DNA of 64,000 nt from Verrucomicrobiia bacterium (GCA_030432565.1 JAUIGV010000013.1:1-64000); one strand, 5' to 3'; counted from the first letter of the stretch, positions 26,707 through 35,577 are shown. Numbers and translations: made by a program. Notes: a model not told the origin generated them from the letters alone.

Positions 26707-27899
26707 AGCTCCTCAAACTCACCCTCCCCATCGGACTCATTGCCATCGGAATCGCCGCCCGCGATTCCGCAAAGGACAAACCCAGCCACGCCCGCCAGGT
26801 CGTCGACCCAGGCGTCTACACCGAAGGAGCCTCCTTTGGCGATGTCGATGGCGATGGCAAGGTCGACCTCCTCGCTGGTCCCTTCTGGTGGTCCGGCCCG
26901 GACTTCAAAAAATCAAACCGCTACCGACCCGGCGAGGCCGTGCCTGCCAAAGGATACGCTCACAACTCCTTCCAGAGTTGGGTTCTCGATATCAATGGCG
27001 ACGGACGCAACGACATCTTCCAGGTCGCACACGATGGAAAATTCCACCTCGACCTCTACGTGCAACCGGAAAAGCCTTCCGAGAACTGGACCATGCACCG
27101 CGTCGCCGCCAAAATCGGGAACGAGTCTCCCGAGATGACCGATCTCACCGGAGACGGGAAACTCGAACTCGTGGCGATGAAAGACGGTCGCTTTGGCTTC
27201 TTTACTCCTGACCCCAAAGCCCCGGAAAAGCCCTGGACCTTTCACTCTATTTCCCCCGAGCGCACCAAGTCACCCTACTATCACGGCCTTGGCTTCGGCG
27301 ATCTCAATGGCGATGGACGCACCGACGTTCTCGAAAAGGAAGGTTGGTATGAAGCGCCCGAAGATCCTTTGAAGCCCGGCAACTGGAACTTCCATCACTA
27401 TCCCTTTTCGCGGGCTGGTGGAGCCCAGATGCTCGTCTTTGACATCGACGGCGATGGCGACAACGACGTCGTCTCCAGCACCGCGGCCCACTCCTGGGGG
27501 CTGGCTTGGTTCGAAAACCATAAGAAGGAAGGCCGGATCACCTTCAAGAAACACACTCTCGTTCCCGAGGACAAATCACCCGGCGTCGGCGGCGTAACCT
27601 TTAGCCAGGCCCACTCTCTGGTGGCAGGCGACTTTAACAAAGACGGCCTCACCGACTTCGCCACCGGCAAACGCTACTTCGCCCACAACGGTCGCGACCC
27701 TGGTGCCGACCAAGCCGCCGTCCTCTATTGGTTTGAGCTCGTCCGCGACGACAACGGGGCTCGCTTCATTCCCCACCTGCTGGACTCCGACTCCGGGGCC
27801 GGCACCCAACTCGCCGCCGCCGATGTCAATGGCGACGGCCTCACCGACATTGGCGTGGGCAATAAAAAGGGCGTCTTTATCTTCACGAGTTCCAAATAA
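26703..27899 (+). CDS. exported FG-GAP/VCBS repeat beta-propeller protein
   Basis: 398 residues with a signal-like N-terminus (LTLPIGLIAIGIAA). It carries repeated calcium-binding FG-GAP/VCBS units: GDVDGDGKVDLLAG, DINGDGRNDIF, GDLNGDGRTDVLEKEG, DIDGDGDNDVVSS, GDFNKDGLTDFATG and DVNGDGLTDIGVG, which makes a propeller. Its ATG overlaps the previous stop by four bases, so it is translationally coupled to the heme-binding protein. Likely an extracellular binding partner in the same pathway. Confidence 0.85.
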   Translation: MKLLKLTLPIGLIAIGIAARDSAKDKPSHARQVVDPGVYTEGASFGDVDGDGKVDLLAGPFWWSGPDFKKSNRYRPGEAVPAKGYAHNSFQSWVLDINGDGRNDIFQVAHDGKFHLDLYVQPEKPSENWTMHRVAAKIGNESPEMTDLTGDGKLELVAMKDGRFGFFTPDPKAPEKPWTFHSISPERTKSPYYHGLGFGDLNGDGRTDVLEKEGWYEAPEDPLKPGNWNFHHYPFSRAGGAQMLVFDIDGDGDNDVVSSTAAHSWGLAWFENHKKEGRITFKKHTLVPEDKSPGVGGVTFSQAHSLVAGDFNKDGLTDFATGKRYFAHNGRDPGADQAAVLYWFELVRDDNGARFIPHLLDSDSGAGTQLAAADVNGDGLTDIGVGNKKGVFIFTSSK

Positions 27900-28330
27900 C
27901 CGGAGCCTCTCGCTATTGAGCCCCAAATCAGCCGACTCAACTTTGCCGACTGTCCCGGGGCCATCGGGAAAAGATCGAATGAGAGTGCTCTGAAGGAGCT
28001 GCTTTTCAGGCAAGACAAGGGGCGGGAGCCTGCTACCGCGTGCACAAAGTGAAGGACTCCCCCAAGAATTCCCAAATCCCAAGTTTTCGTTTCATTGGAC
28101 TCAGCTTATTGTCGACACGAGTCGAAAACGGAGGACCGGCTCAATACGAACTTTCTCGCTTCACGGGAAATATTATCCGTCCTTTTTAAAGATAAGGATA
28201 CTTGGAACACAAACCCGGCTTTCGCATGCCTCTGCAAGGACAAGCCGAACTCTCCGAACACCATGACCCAAAATCTCCATTTACGTGCTTGAACATCCAC
28301 AAAAAAATTATAAGACCCAGTGGATATTCT
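27900..28330. other. intergenic region, nothing firm
   Basis: 431 bases between the operon and the next PEP-CTERM gene. No convincing gene or terminator. An AT-rich patch (28301-28314, containing TATAAG) close to the next start codon may hold the -10 of its promoter, but no -35 at proper distance was found. Confidence 0.4.
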
Positions 28331-29026
28331 ATGATGAAAAGCAAAGTTATTTTCACTCTAGCCGCCCTCTCAGCGGCCTCCTCGAATGCCGCTGTTCTTG
28401 TAACACCAACCTCAATCGCTTACACCACAATTCCCAATCAGGAAGCGCCAGGTCTCAACCTTGAAAACGAGATAAACTTGATCAACGGTAGCGGACTCTC
28501 CGCCTCCCCCGACTTGGCAACCTACGAGACCGTAACGCACGCAGCCGTCACTTTTGCAGCTCCTGGAAATGCCTGGGCCACCATCGACCCAGGTGCGGGT
28601 GGTGGAGATTTCTATACCCAAGGCGGAATCGCCCCGGTCTTCAACCTGAGCCTCGACCAAATTTACACACTCACCGACTTCGTTTACTGGGGATATCACT
28701 TTAATACTCCCGGAGGCAACGAAGGCCGTCAATTTCTTCTGGAATTCTCAACCGATGGTGGCGCCACCTACCCCAATTCGACCACGGTGGGCACCCCGCT
28801 CAACACCCTCGCAATTTCCAACGCTCTCACCCTCCCACTCGGTGGGAGTTTTAACGCGGATGCCGTGCGGATGACCATAACGGATAACCATTTTGGTGGA
28901 ACTGCAGCAGGTGGTGACCGGGTCGGCATGGGCGAAGTCAGATTCATCGGTGACGCCATTCCCGAGCCTTCCACCGCCCTTCTCGGCAGCCTCGCGATGC
29001 TTGGCCTCCTCCGCCGTCGTCGCTAG
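28331..29026 (+). CDS. PEP-CTERM sorted protein
   Basis: 231 residues from the first of two adjacent ATGs at 28331; the frame is open upstream but without coding character. Signal peptide MMKSKVIFTLAALSAASSNA; C-terminal PEP-CTERM tail IPEPSTALLGSLAMLGLL then RRRR. The central domain (INGSGLSASPDLATYET, DFVYWGYHFNTPGGNE, FLLEFSTDGG, VRMTITDNHF, GGDRVGMGEVRFIG) is a discoidin-like beta-sandwich. The same domain, in the same order, begins the large CotH protein encoded next. A strong terminator closes the gene. Confidence 0.87.
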   Translation: MMKSKVIFTLAALSAASSNAAVLVTPTSIAYTTIPNQEAPGLNLENEINLINGSGLSASPDLATYETVTHAAVTFAAPGNAWATIDPGAGGGDFYTQGGIAPVFNLSLDQIYTLTDFVYWGYHFNTPGGNEGRQFLLEFSTDGGATYPNSTTVGTPLNTLAISNALTLPLGGSFNADAVRMTITDNHFGGTAAGGDRVGMGEVRFIGDAIPEPSTALLGSLAMLGLLRRRR

Positions 29027-29054
29027 GATCTCCGGACCAGACCTGGTTTTCAAG

Positions 29055-29086
29055 ATCCGTCCGGAGCCTCTTCCGGACGGATTTTT
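29055..29086 (+). terminator. intrinsic terminator after PEP-CTERM gene
   Basis: Perfect 11-bp stem ATCCGTCCGGA / TCCGGACGGAT around a six-base loop, followed by four T residues. It lies only 17 bases before the next start codon, so the next gene either has its own very close promoter or depends on read-through. Confidence 0.9.
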
Positions 29087-29102
29087 CTTTGCTCTCCTCT
29101 TC

Positions 29103-32100
29103 ATGAAAACTCTCCTCGCCAGCCTCCTCGTTTCCGCCCCTCTTCTTGGTTCGGAACTCCTCACTCCCTCTTCAACCCAGCTTCTGGCTGGCACCGAATT
29201 CTTCCCCGCTGCCAATCTTACCAACGGGTCCGGGCTCTCCCAAATCCCCACCCTCTCGAATTACGCGGCCACCACCCATACCAATGCAAGCGGATCCTCC
29301 GCCTGGACCACCGACGCCCCCGGCGGTGGATCGGCCGACTACTTCGCCCTAAACCCCGCCTCCGCTCCCCTTCCTGTCTTCCTTCTCACCTTCGCCAAAG
29401 AACATGAATTCACCGATTTCATTTACTGGGGATACCACTTTGGCGCTCCCAATGGTAACGAAGTGAAATCCTTCACCCTCGAATTCTCTTCCGACAACGG
29501 AAGCTCCTTCCACTCATCCACCAACCTCACCTCACCCGCGATTTCACGGGCCAACCCAACCACCCTCGCCCTCGGTGGTCCCTTTACCGCCAACACCATC
29601 CGCCTCACCCTCACCGACAACTGGTTCGAAAATTTTGGCGGCGGCGACCGCGCGGGTCTGGGTGAAATCCGCTTCATCGGCACGACCCCCGTCGACCCCA
29701 CCCCCGTCATCGAAGCCCCGCGCCTCGTCGACTTCGGTTCCCACCCCACCAACCCCGGACCCCTCACCCATCCTCTCGCCATTTCAAACTCCGGTGGACT
29801 TGAAGACCTCATCGTTTCGGTCACCCCTGTCGCTGCAGGCCCCTTCTCCGTCACTGCACAAAACCTCACCATCCCCGCCGGCCAATCTCAAAGCCTCACC
29901 CTTTCCTTCGACTCCCCTGTCGATGGATGCTTCCGGGAATCTCTCACTCTCACCACCAACGACCCGGACAACCCCAGCTTGAAAATCACCCTCCTCGCCG
30001 CCCTGAACTGCACCTTCCCCGTTCCAGGGCAACCCAACTTCTCCCGTGAAGAAGGAACCTTCACCGAACCGTTCCTCCTCACTCTCAACACAGGCGAGCC
30101 CGACGCGACCATTCTCTACACCCTTGATGGATCTCTTCCCGATTCCGAAAACGGTCTTGTTTACGACGGTCCACTTTCCATCAATTCAACCACTCAAGTC
30201 CGAGCTTCCTCGTACTTCCCCGGTGCGGAACCCGCAGTTCGAACCCGTTCATACCTCAAACTAACTCCCGAGGTCGCCTCCTACTCTTCCACACTGCCCA
30301 TCCTGGTGATCGACAACTTTAATCGCGGAAGCATCCCGAACAAGGGCTGGAGCACCAGCACCCAAACCGGAGGCGGCTTGCAACAAGTGGCCCGACAGCC
30401 CGCGTTTCTTGGTATTTTTGAGCGAGATCCCGGCAGCAACTCCGCCAACCTCGAGCAAGAACCTGCCCAAACCTCCCGCATTGGAATCCGGGTTCGGGGT
30501 GCCTTTTCATCCACCTGGACCCCAAAGCCATATTCGATCGAAACCTGGAAGACGGATACGAATGACGACAGAGCCATCAAGATTCTCGGCATGGCTTCGG
30601 AGTCCGATTGGATTCTTTACTACCCGCACCCGTCTTATGACCGGACGATGCTCTACAATACTTTCATTTGGGAATTGAGCCGCCAGACCGGTCGATGGGC
30701 CCCGGAATTTCGATTCGTCGATCTCTTCGTCAACGAGAGCGGAGGAGACCTCACCCTGTCAGATCGCAAGGGGGTTTATGTTTTCCTCGAAAAGACGAAA
30801 CGCGATGACAAGAGGCTCGAGTTTGACAAACTTTCAGAGGACGGCTCAACCGGCGGCTGGATCAACAGCATCAACCGCATGGACCCAATTCCGGTTGGGG
30901 GATTTCCGGCCGAAAATGGAGCGACCACTCCGCAATTTTTTCACACTGCGGGCCCCAACCGGGTGCAATCGACCGCGCCCAATGTCTCAGGTTCCGGGGA
31001 CGACATCCCGAGGCAATACAATGCCTTCATTAACTTCGAAGATCCCAACGGCTATCGAATTAACGCCGCACAAAGATCGGCCATCGAAAAGTGGTTCCGC
31101 GATTTTGAAGACGTTCTCTATGACGATGACATTTGGAGGGATCCTGAGATTGGCTACCGAAAGCACCTCGATACCACCGACTTCATTGACTACATGCAGA
31201 TGCTGACTCTGGCCAAGCAAGGCGACGGACTTTTGCTCAGCATGTTCCCCTGGGTGTCCTCCGGTGATCGCAAACTCCGCATGGGCCCCATGTGGGACTT
31301 CAACAACGGCGCCTATGGTGGACCGACGACCGGGACTCTTTACTTCCGGCCGGACCGACTTTGGTATGGAAGACTCTTCAATGATCCCGGCTTCCAGCGC
31401 GAGTATGAAGACCGCTGGTTTGAGCTCCGTGAAGGACCACTTTCCAATGCCAACATGGTAGCGATTATCGATGCCCAGGTGTCCGAAATCACGACCGGCC
31501 TCGCTGACAATCAAAACGGCCTCACCGCCTCGTCGTGGAACAGTCGGGTCAACTCGATGAAATCGTGGCTTCAGTCACGCGCCAATTGGATCGACTCAAA
31601 CTTCATTGCCCCCCCTGACTTCAGCTCTGCAGGCGGGCCCGTTTCCAACGGTTTCCAACTCGAAATCACAAACACGACAGGTCAAAGCGGCACAATTTAC
31701 TACTCGCTCGATGGCAGCGACCCCATCGATTCGCAAACCACTTACGCCGGCCCGATCAGCCCCACCCGCACTACTACGATCTCAGCCCGCGTCCTTACCA
31801 ACGGCGGCGATTGGTCTGCAATCCGAAAGGCAAATTTCATCGTAGGAATACCGGCCAGCGCAGCCAATTTGACCGTAGCCGAAATACACTACCATCCGGG
31901 CAGTGATCAACCGGGCACCGAATTCATCGAATTAGTGAACATCTCCCCAACCGAGACCATCGAACTCACCGATGTCGCATTCACCGCCGGTGTTGCCTTC
32001 ACCTTTCCACCAGGAACTTCACTCGAACCCGGAGAACGCATTTTGGTGGTTGAGAATCAAACCAGCTTCGAGGTAATTCACGGGGAGGGACTTAACATCG

Positions 32101-32621
32101 CGGGAGAGTTTGAGGACCTGACCAAGCTCGCCAACTCGGGAGAGCGTCTCACACTTTCGGGTAGCGACGGTTCCAGCATTTTTGATTTCGAATTCAATGA
32201 CAAGGACCCGTGGCCCGATTTCGCAGATGGCGAAGGATGCTCACTCACCCTCATTCACCCCGAATCAAGCCCTGACCTTTCACTTTCTTCCAACTGGCGA
32301 TGCAGTGCCGCATCAGGTGGATCGCCCGGGACCAGCGACGAACTCATTTTCACCGGCGAGGAATCAGATCTGGCTGGGTTTGTCCTGGGCGAATCCCCCC
32401 CCCGGATCAATGCGGGGGTATTTGATTTCAGAATAAGAATCGGGGTCGATGACTTTACGGTGGTTCCTCAATCATCGCCCGATCTTGAAACCTGGGAGCC
32501 TCTGACACTCCCCGCGCAGCCCAAGTCCGTCCACCCCGACGGAAGTGCGGGATATCAAATCCCTCTCGAAGGCAATGAGGCCACTCAATTTATGCGCCTC
32601 CTGATCACTCCACGTGCTTGA
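29103..32621 (+). CDS. large exported CotH-domain protein
   Basis: 1172 residues from the ATG at 29103 (signal peptide MKTLLASLLVSAPLLGSE); the upstream in-frame extension runs through the terminator and is rejected. Residues about 20-200 repeat the discoidin-like domain of the preceding PEP-CTERM protein (FIYWGYHFGAPNGNE, GGDRAGLGEIRFIG). Then an ASH/abnormal-spindle-like sandwich (about 205-300), a chitobiase-C-like module (ATILYTLDGSLPDSENG, about 330), a CotH kinase-like domain (about 395-760; SRIGIRVRGAFSSTW, KGVYVFLEKTKRDDK), a second chitobiase-like module (IYYSLDGSDPIDS) and a lamin-tail domain (LTVAEIHYHPG, TEFIELVNIS). No sorting tail. Same architecture type as the 1431-residue protein at 9126. 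Its 3' end overlaps purN by 17 bases, tail to tail. Confidence 0.85.
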   Translation: MKTLLASLLVSAPLLGSELLTPSSTQLLAGTEFFPAANLTNGSGLSQIPTLSNYAATTHTNASGSSAWTTDAPGGGSADYFALNPASAPLPVFLLTFAKEHEFTDFIYWGYHFGAPNGNEVKSFTLEFSSDNGSSFHSSTNLTSPAISRANPTTLALGGPFTANTIRLTLTDNWFENFGGGDRAGLGEIRFIGTTPVDPTPVIEAPRLVDFGSHPTNPGPLTHPLAISNSGGLEDLIVSVTPVAAGPFSVTAQNLTIPAGQSQSLTLSFDSPVDGCFRESLTLTTNDPDNPSLKITLLAALNCTFPVPGQPNFSREEGTFTEPFLLTLNTGEPDATILYTLDGSLPDSENGLVYDGPLSINSTTQVRASSYFPGAEPAVRTRSYLKLTPEVASYSSTLPILVIDNFNRGSIPNKGWSTSTQTGGGLQQVARQPAFLGIFERDPGSNSANLEQEPAQTSRIGIRVRGAFSSTWTPKPYSIETWKTDTNDDRAIKILGMASESDWILYYPHPSYDRTMLYNTFIWELSRQTGRWAPEFRFVDLFVNESGGDLTLSDRKGVYVFLEKTKRDDKRLEFDKLSEDGSTGGWINSINRMDPIPVGGFPAENGATTPQFFHTAGPNRVQSTAPNVSGSGDDIPRQYNAFINFEDPNGYRINAAQRSAIEKWFRDFEDVLYDDDIWRDPEIGYRKHLDTTDFIDYMQMLTLAKQGDGLLLSMFPWVSSGDRKLRMGPMWDFNNGAYGGPTTGTLYFRPDRLWYGRLFNDPGFQREYEDRWFELREGPLSNANMVAIIDAQVSEITTGLADNQNGLTASSWNSRVNSMKSWLQSRANWIDSNFIAPPDFSSAGGPVSNGFQLEITNTTGQSGTIYYSLDGSDPIDSQTTYAGPISPTRTTTISARVLTNGGDWSAIRKANFIVGIPASAANLTVAEIHYHPGSDQPGTEFIELVNISPTETIELTDVAFTAGVAFTFPPGTSLEPGERILVVENQTSFEVIHGEGLNIAGEFEDLTKLANSGERLTLSGSDGSSIFDFEFNDKDPWPDFADGEGCSLTLIHPESSPDLSLSSNWRCSAASGGSPGTSDELIFTGEESDLAGFVLGESPPRINAGVFDFRIRIGVDDFTVVPQSSPDLETWEPLTLPAQPKSVHPDGSAGYQIPLEGNEATQFMRLLITPRA

Positions 32622-33150
32622 GCCTTTCGAGAACCAGCCTCACCGCCTCGGCATAAATCCGATGCTCCGCCTGCTGAATACGTTCATGCAAGATCCCGGC
32701 ATTGTCGCCGGATAAGACCGGCACCTCTGCTTGCAAGATCACTTCACCGGTATCCATCCCGGCATCGACGAAGTGGACCGTACAACCCGTCTTTCCGGCC
32801 CCATCGACCAGAGCTTGCTCCCAAGCGGCCTTACCGGGATACTTTGGTAAAAGTGAGGGATGGATGTTTAAAATTCGACGAGGGAAAGCGCCCAAGAGCG
32901 GCTCCTTAACCAATCGCATAAACCCCGCCAGACAAATGAGATCAATCCCATCCAAGTGGCTTAAGATCCGCGCACTGAGGTCGGGCCCACCTTCCTCCAC
33001 CACTGTTTGAAGGCCCGCCGCCTTTGCCTTCTTTAAAATCCCCGCATCCGGCTGATCCGAAACCACCAGCGAAATCTGGCCCCCAAGCTTCTCCAGGAGG
33101 GCTTGAAAATTTGATCCCGCTCCGGAACCCAAGACTGCGATTCTTGCCAC
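32605..33150 (-). CDS. purN: phosphoribosylglycinamide formyltransferase
   Basis: 181 residues, the usual size for PurN, which transfers a formyl group from 10-formyl-tetrahydrofolate to GAR in purine synthesis (cytoplasm). The N-terminal loop VLGSGAGSNFQALLE binds the phosphoribosyl part. The catalytic set is present: N95 and H97 in ILNIHPSLLPKYPG, and D133 in VDAGMDTGEVI. LAGFMRL near 75-80 is also typical. It stands alone, convergent with the CotH gene (17-base overlap) and divergent from the toxin-antitoxin pair. Confidence 0.95.
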   Translation of the reverse strand: MARIAVLGSGAGSNFQALLEKLGGQISLVVSDQPDAGILKKAKAAGLQTVVEEGGPDLSARILSHLDGIDLICLAGFMRLVKEPLLGAFPRRILNIHPSLLPKYPGKAAWEQALVDGAGKTGCTVHFVDAGMDTGEVILQAEVPVLSGDNAGILHERIQQAEHRIYAEAVRLVLERLKHVE

Positions 33151-33188
33151 GACGAGAATCCAGCAGAAACGAGCAGCAAGATCACGAC

Positions 33189-33217
33189 TTGATTTTTGTT
33201 ATAACAATCGTTATAAT
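33189..33217 (+). promoter_or_regulatory. promoter and overlapping operator of the toxin-antitoxin operon
   Basis: TTGATT at 33189-33194, a 17-base spacer and TATAAT at 33212-33217: a near-consensus sigma-70-type promoter. The perfect inverted repeat TTATAAC-AATC-GTTATAA (33199-33216) covers the spacer and -10 box, as expected for an operator bound by the AbrB-type antitoxin. The expected start of transcription falls at or next to the ATG at 33224, so the message would have essentially no leader. Confidence 0.8.
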
Positions 33218-33223
33218 CAGCGC

Positions 33224-33448
33224 ATGACCAAGCTCAAGATCACCTCCATAGGAAACTCCGCCGGCATTATTCTGCCTAAAGAACTTCTTGAGAAACTCCG
33301 TGTCTCAAAGGGCGACACTCTCACCGTGACCGAAACGCCAAACGGCCTGAACCTCTCGGCCTATGACGAAAGAGTGATCCGGCAGATGGAAGTTGCCGAA
33401 CGTATCATGAAAGAGAATCGCAATCTTCTCAAAAAACTTGCTGAGTGA
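33224..33448 (+). CDS. AbrB/MazE-type antitoxin
   Basis: 74 residues. The N-terminal half is a swapped-hairpin AbrB/MazE DNA-binding domain: KITSIGNSAGIILPKELLEK, then KGDTLTVTETPNGLNL. The C-terminal half (RVIRQMEVAERIMKENRNLL) is a helix expected to hold the toxin. It overlaps the downstream Doc gene by four bases (ATGA), the standard antitoxin-first arrangement. It probably represses its own promoter through the palindrome at 33199-33216. There is no Shine-Dalgarno sequence, in line with a leaderless message. Confidence 0.9.
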   Translation: MTKLKITSIGNSAGIILPKELLEKLRVSKGDTLTVTETPNGLNLSAYDERVIRQMEVAERIMKENRNLLKKLAE

Positions 33449-33846
33449 TGAACGAGCAAGAAATCGAGTGGATCGAAGAAGCGGTGGTCCACATGTTTCA
33501 CGCCGCCCAACTTGCCGAGCATGGGGGAGGCGAAGGAATCCGCGACCAAGGAATGCTTGAGTCCGCCTTAAACCGCCCCAAGCAAATCTTCGATTACGGC
33601 GGCCCCACCGTCGACCTTTGCCAACTCGCCGCCGCTTACGCCTTTGGCTTGGCAAAAAATCATCCTTTCATCGACGGCAACAAGGAAACTGCTGCGATCA
33701 CCTGCGAACTTTTCCTGAATCTAAACGGCCGTTTCTTCACAATTGATGAAATTGAAAAGTTTCCTCACTACCTCTCCCTTGCCGCCGGAGAACACACCGA
33801 AGACTCTTTAGCGGCTTGGCTGCGCACCGTCATGCAAGACGGCTAA
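33445..33846 (+). CDS. Doc/Fic-family toxin with altered Fic motif
   Basis: 133 residues matching the death-on-curing family: GIRDQGMLESALNRPKQIF, LAAAYAFGLAKNHPFIDGNK and FLNLNG. Doc toxins phosphorylate elongation factor Tu and stop translation. The Fic/Doc motif here reads HPFIDGNKE (72-80): H72, D76, N78 and K79 are in place, but the arginine that normally follows the lysine (R74 in P1 Doc) is a glutamate. The codon is GAA, not a reading error by frame. This could weaken or abolish activity. The paired antitoxin is intact. Confidence 0.88.
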   Translation: MMNEQEIEWIEEAVVHMFHAAQLAEHGGGEGIRDQGMLESALNRPKQIFDYGGPTVDLCQLAAAYAFGLAKNHPFIDGNKETAAITCELFLNLNGRFFTIDEIEKFPHYLSLAAGEHTEDSLAAWLRTVMQDG

Positions 33847-33888
33847 ATTTGCGCGTGCCAAACTGCACTCATCGGCTACCTTGCCGCC

Positions 33889-35094
33889 ATGAGCAACGAG
33901 GCTACCGCTGTGCCGGACGCAACCGGTCATTATGGTCAATTTGGAGGATGTTTCGCTCCGGAGACCCTCATGACCCCACTCGATGACCTGGTCGCCGCCT
34001 ATGACGCCGCAAAGGCTGATCCCGCATTTCAGGCCGAGCTGGATGACCTTCTCCACAACTACTGCGGCCGCCCGACCCCTCTCTACTTTGCCGAGCGCTG
34101 GACCGAGCGACTCGGGGGCGCCAAAATCTACCTCAAGCGAGAAGACCTTCTCCACACCGGGGCTCACAAAATCAACAACGCGATCGGCCAGATTCTCCTT
34201 GCCAAGCGCCTTGGCAAAAAGCGCATCATCGCCGAAACCGGAGCCGGCCAACATGGAGTCGCCACCGCCACCGTTTGCGCTCGTTTTGGCATGGACTGCA
34301 CCGTTTACATGGGCGCGGTCGACATGGAGCGCCAGGCTCTCAACGTCACCCGCATGCGCCTCATGGGAGCGAAAGTCGTTCCCGTCACTGCCGGACAAGC
34401 CACGCTCAAGGAAGCGGTCAACGAATCGATGCGAGACTGGGTCGCCACTGTTGACGACACCCACTACATCCTTGGTTCCGCTTTGGGCCCCCATCCTTTC
34501 CCGATGATGGTGCGCGACTTCCACCGCGTCATCGGCGTGGAAGCCCGGGAGCAAATTCTCCAGAAAGAAGGCCGCCTCCCCGACCTCCTCGTCGCCTGTG
34601 TTGGCGGCGGCTCAAACGCCATGGGACTCTTCCACCCGTTTGTCGAGGATGAGAACACCCGCATGGTCGGCGTTGAAGCAGGTGGCGATGGCATCGTCCC
34701 CGAACGCCACGCCGCCCGGTTCCAGGGCGGAAAACTCGGTGTTCTTCAAGGCTCCAAAACCTGGCTCCTCGCCAACGACGACGGCCAAATCGAGCTCACC
34801 CACTCCGTCTCAGCCGGCCTCGACTACGCAGCCGTCGGCCCCGAGCACGCCTATTTGCAAGACATCGGTCGCGCAGAATACACCTACGCTACCGATGACG
34901 AAGCTCTCGCCGCCTTCCGCGAACTTTCCTACACCGAAGGGATCATCCCCGCCCTCGAAAGCGCCCACGCCATGGCCTACGTGTCAAAGATCGCCGGCTC
35001 CATGCCCAAGGAAGACATCATCATTGCCAACCTCTCCGGCCGCGGTGACAAAGACGTCGAGCAAGCCTCGAAGTATCTCCTCGGCGAGGAATGA
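33889..35094 (+). CDS. trpB: tryptophan synthase beta chain
   Basis: 401 residues, normal length. TrpB joins indole and serine to make tryptophan using pyridoxal phosphate. The cofactor lysine is K94 in [10 protein letters not shown]; the phosphate loop is GGGSNA (239-244); [12 protein letters not shown] and the N-terminal [15 protein letters not shown] are typical of the TrpB1 type, which works with TrpA. No trpA or other trp gene lies in this window. The next gene, a small membrane protein, starts inside the trpB stop (ATGA overlap). Confidence 0.97.
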   Translation: MSNEATAVPDATGHYGQFGGCFAPETLMTPLDDLVAAYDAAKADPAFQAELDDLLHNYCGRPTPLYFAERWTERLGGAKIYLKREDLLHTGAHKINNAIGQILLAKRLGKKRIIAETGAGQHGVATATVCARFGMDCTVYMGAVDMERQALNVTRMRLMGAKVVPVTAGQATLKEAVNESMRDWVATVDDTHYILGSALGPHPFPMMVRDFHRVIGVEAREQILQKEGRLPDLLVACVGGGSNAMGLFHPFVEDENTRMVGVEAGGDGIVPERHAARFQGGKLGVLQGSKTWLLANDDGQIELTHSVSAGLDYAAVGPEHAYLQDIGRAEYTYATDDEALAAFRELSYTEGIIPALESAHAMAYVSKIAGSMPKEDIIIANLSGRGDKDVEQASKYLLGEE

Positions 35095-35345
35095 ATGCAC
35101 GCATTCTCTTTATCCTGACCGGCGTCAGCGGAATGATTGGAATGCTATCGCTCATCGCCCTGAGCCTCTTAACCTATTGGATTGACCTCAACCCTGTTGA
35201 AAAACTCTCCGACGAAGGGGTCGCGGAACTTCAATTCATCCTTGCCGGAGAAGTGATTGCTCGCTCAGTCAGCGAGATTGCGCTTTTGAGTTTTGCCCTT
35301 CTCCTCGTGCTCTTTCTTTTGGCGCGTATCGAGGAAAGGAACTGA
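35091..35345 (+). CDS. small two-pass membrane protein, hypothetical
   Basis: 84 residues with two hydrophobic segments ([20 protein letters not shown] and [16 protein letters not shown]) separated by an acidic loop. No family recognised. The four-base overlap with trpB argues for a real, translationally coupled gene, though its role need not relate to tryptophan. Its end lies one base from the convergent gene at 35347. Confidence 0.65.
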   Translation: MNARILFILTGVSGMIGMLSLIALSLLTYWIDLNPVEKLSDEGVAELQFILAGEVIARSVSEIALLSFALLLVLFLLARIEERN

Positions 35346-35346
35346 A

Positions 35347-35577
35347 TCATTCCCGCCACCAATCGGCGTCCTTTTCCCAAGGCTGCCCCGGCTCATCATC
35401 AGGTCCTGCCGGTTCGCTTTCCGGTTCCGGAGCGGTCTCTTCTTCCTCCAGCAAGTCGGCCAATTCGTCCTTCTTGCCGGCATTCCGCATCATGGAAAAA
35501 AGAATCGTCATCACGGTTCCCGCAGCGACCAGGAGCACGATCAACATGCAAACTGCAAGGGTGTCTTCCGCTGACAT
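35347..35577 (-). CDS. small membrane-anchored acidic protein, hypothetical
   Basis: 76 residues from the ATG at 35577. One transmembrane segment near the N-terminus (LAVCMLIVLLVAAGTVMTIL), then a Glu/Pro-rich linker (EEEETAPEPESEPAG) and a conserved-looking tail PWEKDADWWRE. Function unknown. It is convergent with the gene at 35091. Confidence 0.6.
   Translation of the reverse strand: MSAEDTLAVCMLIVLLVAAGTVMTILFSMMRNAGKKDELADLLEEEETAPEPESEPAGPDDEPGQPWEKDADWWRE

Noticed and set aside
28893-29102. Upstream extension of the large CotH protein through the terminator
   Set aside because: It overlaps the end of the PEP-CTERM gene and runs through a terminator; the ATG at 29103 begins a clean signal peptide.
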